Part shown: positions 58,456 to 64,000 of the stretch, one piece after another
Position numbering within the stretch: position 1 is the stretch's first letter
How the letters are laid out: each line of letters begins with the position of its first letter
Assembly: GCA_965212545.1 (NCBI GenBank)
Contig: CBDBVB010000021.1
Location: 496,001 to 560,000, forward strand
Length of the DNA: 64,000 nucleotides
Source: JABDIP01 sp965212545
Lineage (GTDB): Bacteria > Pseudomonadota > Alphaproteobacteria > DSM-16000 > Inquilinaceae
Direction: 5' to 3'
The notes under the pieces: model-generated
The model's input: the letters and a program-made list of their open reading frames with translations, nothing else
Databases searched by the model: none
Told to the model about the DNA's origin: nothing
Program-made: the position numbers and the translations under genes

Positions 58456-59013
58456 ATGGCTGCGATGCAACCACCGATTTGCGATTTCGGTTGGAAGGCG
58501 GTCGATTTCAGCCTGCCGGGAATCGACGGGGCGATCCACACATTGGATGGCGTCGCGGGTCCCAAGGGCACGCTGATCATGTTCATCTGTAACCACTGCC
58601 CCTATGTGCGCGGGGTCATCCACAGGATCGTCGACGATTGCCGCCAGCTCCAGGCGGCCGGGATCGGGGTCGCGGCGATCATGTCGAATGACACCGAGAA
58701 CTACCCCGCCGACAGCTTCGAGAACATGAAGAGGTTCGCCGCGGAAAACAGCTTCACCTTTCCCTATCTCATCGACGAGACCCAGGAGGTGGCGCGGGCC
58801 TATGACGCGGTCTGCACGCCGGATTTCTTCGGCTTCAACGCCGATCTGGAACTGCAGTATCGCGGCCGGCTCGATGCCTCGCGAACCGAGGCCGTCCCGG
58901 ATGCGGCGCGTGAGCTGCTGGAGGGGATGCGGCTGGTGTCGGAAAGCGGCACCGGCCCGGCGGAGCAGGTGCCCAGCATGGGCTGTTCCATCAAATGGCG
59001 CAGCGCCGCCTGA
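58456..59013 (+). CDS. Thioredoxin-fold peroxiredoxin-like protein (AhpC/TSA family)
   Basis: A 185-residue cytoplasmic thioredoxin-family protein. The active-site region is FICNHCPYVRGVIHRI, with a CNHC motif in the position of the AhpC/TlpA CxxC, and the second half has VAAIMSNDTENYPADS and FTFPYLIDETQEVARAY with TPDFFGF. It is usually annotated as a thioredoxin or redoxin family protein and probably handles thiol redox. The ATG at 58456 follows AAGGGAG. The reading frame is intact. Confidence 0.88.
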   Translation: MAAMQPPICDFGWKAVDFSLPGIDGAIHTLDGVAGPKGTLIMFICNHCPYVRGVIHRIVDDCRQLQAAGIGVAAIMSNDTENYPADSFENMKRFAAENSFTFPYLIDETQEVARAYDAVCTPDFFGFNADLELQYRGRLDASRTEAVPDAARELLEGMRLVSESGTGPAEQVPSMGCSIKWRSAA

Positions 59014-59115
59014 AGAAGGACGGCGACCCCAGACCCAGCGGCCGGCGCCGCTTGACCGAAACCAATCGCCTTGCTAAGGCGCAGGGCCGCCGACAGGGCG
59101 GCCCGAGGATAACCA

Positions 59116-59760
59116 ATGAGCGAGATATTCCGCGAAGTCGACGAGGCGCTCCGGGAAGACCGGGCCAAAGTGCTTTGGCAGAGATATGGCAATATGGCGA
59201 TCTCCATCGTCACGGCCATAATCCTGGTCACTGCCGGCTATGTCTTCTGGAAGGATTATGCCGAGGGTCGGGACCAGACCCTGACCGACACGCTGCTGGC
59301 GGCATTGGAGGACAGCGAGTCCAATCCCACGGGGGCGATCGACGCGCTGGCGACGCTGGCCGCCGACGCATCCGATCGGCAGGGCGTGATCGCGCGCCTG
59401 CACGAGGCGGCACTAAGGGCGGAGACCGGCGACACGGACGGCGCGGTCGACGTCTATCGGCGGCTGGCGGACGATGGTTCCGTGCAGGATGCCTGGCGCA
59501 ACCTGGCGCGGTTGCTGGCGGTGCTCCACAGTCTCGATACCGGCGATCCCGATCAACTGGCGGACGAATTGCGGCCGCTGACGGCCGAAGATAGCCCGTG
59601 GCGTTTCAGCGCCAGGGAGTTGACCGGACTGCTAGCCCTTCGCCAGGGCGATACCGCCGAGGCGCAGCAGATCTTCGACCTTCTGGCCGTCGATCCGTTT
59701 GCTCCGTCGGGGATCCGCGCCCGCGCCGAGGAGCTTTCCGGCGCCGCCGCGGGCGGCTAG
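59116..59760 (+). CDS. TPR membrane protein, YfgM-like
   Basis: A 214-residue inner-membrane protein: a short cytoplasmic start (MSEIFREVDEALREDRAKVL), one membrane helix (ISIVTAIILVTAGYVFW) and a periplasmic helical repeat region typical of the YfgM/TPR-21 family (Ala-rich helices such as ARLHEAALRAETGDTDGAVD). In E. coli YfgM associates with the SecYEG translocon and periplasmic chaperones. It precedes bamB by four bases, the same gene order as yfgM-bamB-der in E. coli. Confidence 0.88.
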   Translation: MSEIFREVDEALREDRAKVLWQRYGNMAISIVTAIILVTAGYVFWKDYAEGRDQTLTDTLLAALEDSESNPTGAIDALATLAADASDRQGVIARLHEAALRAETGDTDGAVDVYRRLADDGSVQDAWRNLARLLAVLHSLDTGDPDQLADELRPLTAEDSPWRFSARELTGLLALRQGDTAEAQQIFDLLAVDPFAPSGIRARAEELSGAAAGG

Positions 59761-59764
59761 ACGC

Positions 59765-61093
59765 ATGAGCGATCTCGGACGCGTGGCGCGCCTCGCCGCA
59801 CTGTTGTCGATGCCGGTGCTTTCGGCGTGCGGTGGATGGTTCGGCGAAGCGGAAGCGCCGCCGCTTCCCGGTGACCGGATCTCGGTGCTGGAACTTGCCG
59901 ATACGCTCGAGCCGGACCCGCTGGTGGCCGATCTCGACATCTTCATACCTCAGGCGCAACGGAACCGCGATTGGCCGCAGACCGGGATGGGCGCCGACCA
60001 CTTTCCGGGAAACCTCGCGCTGGCGCATCCGTTCAGCCAAGCATGGTCGACCGATATCGGCGACGGCTCCAGCGGCAATCGCCGGCTGTTGAATCCGCCG
60101 GTGGCCGCCAACGGCACCATATTCGCAATGGACGCCAGCGGACGTGTCGCCGCCATCAACGCGGCGAACGGTCGGCAGGCATGGCGGGTTCGTGCGACGT
60201 CGGACGCCGAGGAAAGTGATCCGCTGGGCGGAGGCGTTGCCTATGGCGACGGCCGTCTATACGTGACGACTGGATTTGGCGATGTGGTGGCGCTCGACCC
60301 GGCGACCGGCGAGGAGCTGTGGCGCGCCGAGGCCAATGGGCCAATCCGCTCGGCGCCGGCATTCGCTGCGGGGCGTGTCTTCGTCATAAGCATCGACAAC
60401 CAGCTCGAGGCATTTGATGCGGCCACCGGTCAGATCCTCTGGAGCCATACCGGCATCCTGGAGGACGCGGCGCTGCTGGGTGGGGCCAGCGCGGCGGCCG
60501 GCAGTGGTGTCGTCCTTGCGCCATACAGTTCTGGCGAGCTTTTCGCGCTGAGGATCGATACCGGGCGGCCAGCCTGGTCCGACAGCCTGGCGGCGGTGCG
60601 TCGTTTCGGGGCACTGGCGGGGCTTGCCGACATTCTCGGTGAGCCGGTCATTGCAGAAGATATGGTGGTCGCCGTCGGCCATAGCGGTAGAACGGTCGGC
60701 ATCGACCTGCGCAGCGGCGCACGGCTATGGGAGCAAGAGGTCGGCGGCACCAACATGCCACTGGTCGCCGGTGAGTTCATCTTCGCCCTGACCACCAATG
60801 CCGAGCTGGTCGCGATGACCAAGCGCGGCGGCCGGATACTCTGGGTGACGCCGCTGCAGCGCTATCGCAACCCGGACAACCGCTCCGGGCCGATCGTCTG
60901 GTCCGGGCCGGTGTTGGCGGGGGATCGGTTGATAGCGGTCGGTGCGAACGGCGAAGGCGTCGTTGCCTCGCCGCTCAATGGCGAGATCGTGGACACCTTC
61001 TCGCTGCGCGGTGACGGCACGATCGCGCCGATCGTCGCCGACGGCACGCTCTATGTGCTGTCCGACAACGCGACGCTGACTGCATACCGGTAG
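59765..61093 (+). CDS. bamB: Outer-membrane assembly lipoprotein BamB
   Basis: A 442-residue lipoprotein (lipobox LSAC, Cys near residue 20) with an eight-bladed PQQ-like beta-propeller. Blades are marked by repeated G.vvALDP.TG..lW motifs such as VVALDPATGEELW, LEAFDAATGQILW and VGIDLRSGARLWE. BamB assists the BamA complex in beta-barrel insertion. The start is the ATG at 59765, four bases after the YfgM-like stop; 22 upstream codons are open but lack a signal peptide. It is followed by der, as in gammaproteobacteria. Confidence 0.92.
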   Translation: MSDLGRVARLAALLSMPVLSACGGWFGEAEAPPLPGDRISVLELADTLEPDPLVADLDIFIPQAQRNRDWPQTGMGADHFPGNLALAHPFSQAWSTDIGDGSSGNRRLLNPPVAANGTIFAMDASGRVAAINAANGRQAWRVRATSDAEESDPLGGGVAYGDGRLYVTTGFGDVVALDPATGEELWRAEANGPIRSAPAFAAGRVFVISIDNQLEAFDAATGQILWSHTGILEDAALLGGASAAAGSGVVLAPYSSGELFALRIDTGRPAWSDSLAAVRRFGALAGLADILGEPVIAEDMVVAVGHSGRTVGIDLRSGARLWEQEVGGTNMPLVAGEFIFALTTNAELVAMTKRGGRILWVTPLQRYRNPDNRSGPIVWSGPVLAGDRLIAVGANGEGVVASPLNGEIVDTFSLRGDGTIAPIVADGTLYVLSDNATLTAYR

Positions 61094-61276
61094 GCCCGGC
61101 GACCGGCCCGATGCTGGGTATCGTGGCCTATGCAATTCGCCGTGACCAAGACCTGGAACACCTGATCCTCACCGGCCGCGCTCCGCATGCCGATTATCCC
61201 GGCATTCGGCGAATACCTGTTCGCCAGGACGCCGCTCTTCGATTGAAATCGCACCGAAATACCGGCAAGTAGGGCC

Positions 61277-62611
61277 ATGTCCTTCACCGTCGCCATCGTC
61301 GGCCGCCCCAATGTGGGCAAGTCGACCCTGTTCAACCGGCTGGTAGGCAAGCGCGAGGCGCTGGTCGACGACCGTCCGGGCATCACCCGCGACCGGCGCG
61401 TGGGCGAGGGGCGCATCGGCGCCCTGGAATTCACGGTCGTCGATACAGCCGGTCTCGAGGAGGCACCTCCCGACCGCATCGAATTCGAGATGCTGCAGCA
61501 GACCCGGCGCGCCCTTGCCGATGCTGACGTCGCCCTTCTTGTCGTCGATGCCCGCGCCGGGCTGACGCCCATGGACCGGCATTTCGCCCGCACCTTGCGA
61601 CGGCTGCCGGCGCCGCTGCTGCTGGTCGCCAACAAATGCGAGGGCAGGGCGGCCGAACCGGGGCTGATCGAGGCCCATGAGCTGGGCCTTGGGGAGCCGC
61701 TGGCGATTTCCGCCGAGCACGGCATCGGCATGACCGAACTGGCCGAAGCGTTGCTGCCCTACGACAAGGGGGCGGAGGCCGGCGAGGATGACGATCACTC
61801 GGAACGAACCATCCAGCTTGCGATCGTAGGCCGTCCCAATGTCGGCAAGTCGACGCTGCTGAATGCGCTGGTCGAGGATGAGCGCGTGGTCACCGGACCG
61901 GAGCCGGGTGTTACCCGCGACGCCATTGCGGTCGACTGGTCCTACCGCGGCAAGCCCATCCGGCTGGTCGATACCGCGGGAATGCGCCGCCGGGCGAGGG
62001 TCTCCGACCGGCTGGAGAAGCTCTCGACATCCGACGCGCTGAATGCGGTCCGACTGGCGCAGGTGGTCGTGCTGGTGCTGGACGGCGCCGCGATCCTGGA
62101 CAAGCAGGATCTGACCATCGCCCGCCATGTGATCGAGGAGGGGCGGGCGCTGGTGATCGCGGTCAACAAATGGGATGCCGTCGATGACCATCAGGCTGCC
62201 CTGCGGCGGTTGAACGACCGGCTGCAGACCTCCCTGCCGCAGGTGCGGGGCATCCCGACGGTGACCATTTCCGCGCTCAGGCGGCAGCGGCTGGAAACGC
62301 TGCTGGATGCCGTGCTGAAAATCTACGAGACCTGGAACACGCGGATCAGCACCGGCCGGCTCAATCGTTGGCTGGAAGGCGTGCTCGCCGCTCATCCGCC
62401 CCCGATGGCAAAAGGGCGCCGGGTCCGGGTGCGGTACCTGACGCAGGTAAAGGCGCGGCCGCCGACATTCGCTCTATGGGTGTCTCAGCCCGAGGCGCTG
62501 GCCGAATCCTATATCCGCTACCTGGCCAATGGGCTGAGAGACAGTTTCGGACTGGCTGGCGTTCCGCTGCGGTTTCTGCCACGCAAAGGCAAGAATCCCT
62601 ATGCAGATTGA
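61277..62611 (+). CDS. der: GTPase Der (EngA), ribosome assembly
   Basis: A 444-residue tandem GTPase needed for 50S subunit maturation. The first G domain has GRPNVGKST (residues 9-17), DTAGLEE and NKCEG; the second has GRPNVGKST (about 184-192), DTAGMRRRARV and NKWDA; the C-terminal KH-like domain ends PRKGKNPYAD. All motifs are complete. A 183-base gap separates it from bamB. Confidence 0.97.
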   Translation: MSFTVAIVGRPNVGKSTLFNRLVGKREALVDDRPGITRDRRVGEGRIGALEFTVVDTAGLEEAPPDRIEFEMLQQTRRALADADVALLVVDARAGLTPMDRHFARTLRRLPAPLLLVANKCEGRAAEPGLIEAHELGLGEPLAISAEHGIGMTELAEALLPYDKGAEAGEDDDHSERTIQLAIVGRPNVGKSTLLNALVEDERVVTGPEPGVTRDAIAVDWSYRGKPIRLVDTAGMRRRARVSDRLEKLSTSDALNAVRLAQVVVLVLDGAAILDKQDLTIARHVIEEGRALVIAVNKWDAVDDHQAALRRLNDRLQTSLPQVRGIPTVTISALRRQRLETLLDAVLKIYETWNTRISTGRLNRWLEGVLAAHPPPMAKGRRVRVRYLTQVKARPPTFALWVSQPEALAESYIRYLANGLRDSFGLAGVPLRFLPRKGKNPYAD

Positions 62612-62892
62612 GACGGTGCCGTGCATGAATGCGGTTATTCGTCGCCCGCTAATGATGTGTCTCCAACTGCGACATTAATGCATGTCTAACGTGTAATATT
62701 CGGCCTTCACCTCCCGCGGCAACTGTGGTTAGGTTGGTCTGGATTTGACGGTGGTCGACCGTGCGAAGCTGCCTGGTCGACGAGCTGCCGGCTTCCTCCC
62801 AGCCGGTCCCGGTGTGCGTCACGCGGCCTGGATCGGGCGTCAGATCGCCGCGCCAGGATGTCCTCCCCATCCTGGCGCGATACTTTCTGGGA

Positions 62893-63636
62893 TCAGCTTC
62901 GGCCAGTGTCCGATTGGGCCTGGATGAGCGCCCCGCTCTCGGTGAAGTCCGGCATTGCCATCTCTACGAAGGTCCCGGTGATCGTCTCCGGCAGCGGGTG
63001 CTGGCTGGCATCCTCACCGGGATAGGCCGCGGCGCGCAGGCGGGTGCGAATGATCCCGGGATCGACCAGATTGGCCCGCACCGTCGTCTTGGCCGTCTCT
63101 GCGGCGTAGAGCCTGACCAGCATCTCGAGGCCGGCCTTGGACACGGCGTAGGCGCCCCAATAGCCGGACACCTGTCGTGCCGCGCCGGCGGTCACGAAGA
63201 TCGCGCGGCCCGCATTCGATGCCCGCAGCAGCGGGTCGATGGCCCGGATCAGGCGGTAATTGGCCATCAGGTTCAAATCGATCACCTGGCGCCATTTGGC
63301 CGGCTCGGAATGGGCGACCGGCGATAGCGTCCCCAGCATTGCGGCATTGCCCACCAGCACATCCAGTCGGCCGAACCGCTCGAAGAGTGACGCCGCCATC
63401 GGGTCGATGCCGTCGTGCTCCAGCAAATCGAGTGGCGCCAGGGTTGCCGCACCGCCCTCGGCCCGGATCGCGTCGTCGACCTCTTCCAGTGCGCCGACGG
63501 TGCGCGCCGTCAGGATCACCTGCGCGCCCTCCCGGGCAAATCGGCGGGCTACGGCGGCGCCGATGCCACGGGATGCGCCGGTGATCAGCGCGATGCGGCC
63601 GGAGAGCCGGGATGACTTGGGCATGTCAGCGGTCAT
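62893..63636 (-). CDS. Short-chain dehydrogenase/reductase
   Basis: A 247-residue classical SDR. The cofactor-binding motif is TGASRGIGAAVARRF near the N-terminus, followed by LVGNAAMLG, and the catalytic Tyr/Lys are in YWGAYAVSKAGLEML. VDPGIIRTRL follows as usual. Whether it uses NAD or NADP is not clear, and the substrate is unknown. It lies 22 bases downstream of purF, apparently in one transcript. An in-frame ATG at 63624 is an alternative start. Confidence 0.9.
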   Translation of the reverse strand: MTADMPKSSRLSGRIALITGASRGIGAAVARRFAREGAQVILTARTVGALEEVDDAIRAEGGAATLAPLDLLEHDGIDPMAASLFERFGRLDVLVGNAAMLGTLSPVAHSEPAKWRQVIDLNLMANYRLIRAIDPLLRASNAGRAIFVTAGAARQVSGYWGAYAVSKAGLEMLVRLYAAETAKTTVRANLVDPGIIRTRLRAAAYPGEDASQHPLPETITGTFVEMAMPDFTESGALIQAQSDTGRS

Positions 63637-63658
63637 TCGAGATTCGGTCAGCCGCGAC

Positions 63659-64000
63659 CTAGCCGGCGCGTTCGATCAGGTTCGACAGCTCGGGCTGCCG
63701 GCTGGCTTCGTCCTTGTCGGGCAGGGCGGTCGGATAGTCGCCGGTGAAGCAGGCGTCACAGTATTGCGGACATGCGGAATTGCGGCCGGTCTCTCCCATG
63801 GCGCGGTACAGACCGTCGTGGCTGATGTAGCTCAGGCTGTCGACGCCGATCGCCGTTGCGATCTCAGGCACCGAATTCTTGTGCGCCAACAGGTCTTCCT
63901 GGGCCGGCGTGTCGATACCGTAGAAGCAGGGATGCTTGGTCGGCGGGCTGGAGATGCGCATGTGCACTTCCGTCGCCCCGGCGGCCCGCACCATCTGTAC
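63659..64000 (-). CDS. purF: Amidophosphoribosyltransferase PurF, C-terminal part (continues beyond window)
   Basis: The last 113 codons of PurF, which makes 5-phosphoribosylamine in purine synthesis. The visible segment has MRISSPPTKHPCFYGIDTP, the typical C-terminal region contacting the PRPP site, then YRAMG and CPQYCDACFTGDYP. The N-terminal amidotransferase domain lies outside the window. It ends at a TAG. Confidence 0.95.
   Translation of the reverse strand, partial: VQMVRAAGATEVHMRISSPPTKHPCFYGIDTPAQEDLLAHKNSVPEIATAIGVDSLSYISHDGLYRAMGETGRNSACPQYCDACFTGDYPTALPDKDEASRQPELSNLIERAG

Overview
The window is GC-rich alphaproteobacterial chromosome, probably from a free-living member of the Rhodospirillales or a related order. 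The evidence is a GcrA cell-cycle regulator, a DUF2794 gene, a PcaQ-type regulator facing a pca operon, the pair recA-alaS, and a GAAC-N7-GAAC SOS box in front of recA, which is the alphaproteobacterial LexA site. I see no transposase, integrase, rRNA operon, CRISPR array or phage structural module.

Layout. 1-7.0 kb: a divergent LysR regulator and an unbroken pcaD-C-H-G-I-J-F-B operon that carries protocatechuate to succinyl-CoA plus acetyl-CoA. 7.0-13.6 kb: a small coiled-coil protein, an Omp85/D15-type outer-membrane barrel, then an accessory locus: a 970-residue protein of unknown family, a cysteine-hydrolase (isochorismatase fold) protein in A/T-richer DNA, and a pesticin-type muramidase. 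13.9-28.4 kb: AsmA, recA, alaS, gcrA, icd, a lipoprotein, a LOG-family protein, a LysM protein and a CDP-alcohol phosphatidyltransferase. 28.5-33.4 kb: an RND efflux operon with its PadR regulator. 33.4-39.3 kb: two candidate small RNAs carrying CCTCCC motifs, minCDE, a PilZ-like protein, a cytochrome c and small secreted proteins. 39.4-42.5 kb: a DUF262 / AAA15 (DUF3696) / unknown three-gene cluster that resembles a defence cassette. 42.5-57.5 kb: a cysteine-rich NPC-repeat protein, tRNA-Gln, ppx, rlmE, guaB, rsmB, guaA, small lipoproteins, a pentapeptide-repeat protein and a PepSY/two-component locus. 57.5-64 kb: a zinc-ribbon protein, DUF2794, a thioredoxin-like protein, a YfgM-like TPR protein, bamB, der, a short-chain dehydrogenase and the 3' end of purF.

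Sequence quality. Genes before about 28.4 kb and after about 57.5 kb are intact. In between, about twenty genes are broken by single-base frameshifts, including guaA, guaB, rsmB and rlmE. Several breaks are one missing base in a short C or G run. I read these as sequence errors and annotate such genes over their full reconstructed span, noting the approximate break points.

The best candidates for something undescribed are the DUF262-AAA15 cassette, the 970-residue protein with its cysteine hydrolase and muramidase neighbours, the two CCTCCC RNAs, and the NPC-repeat protein.
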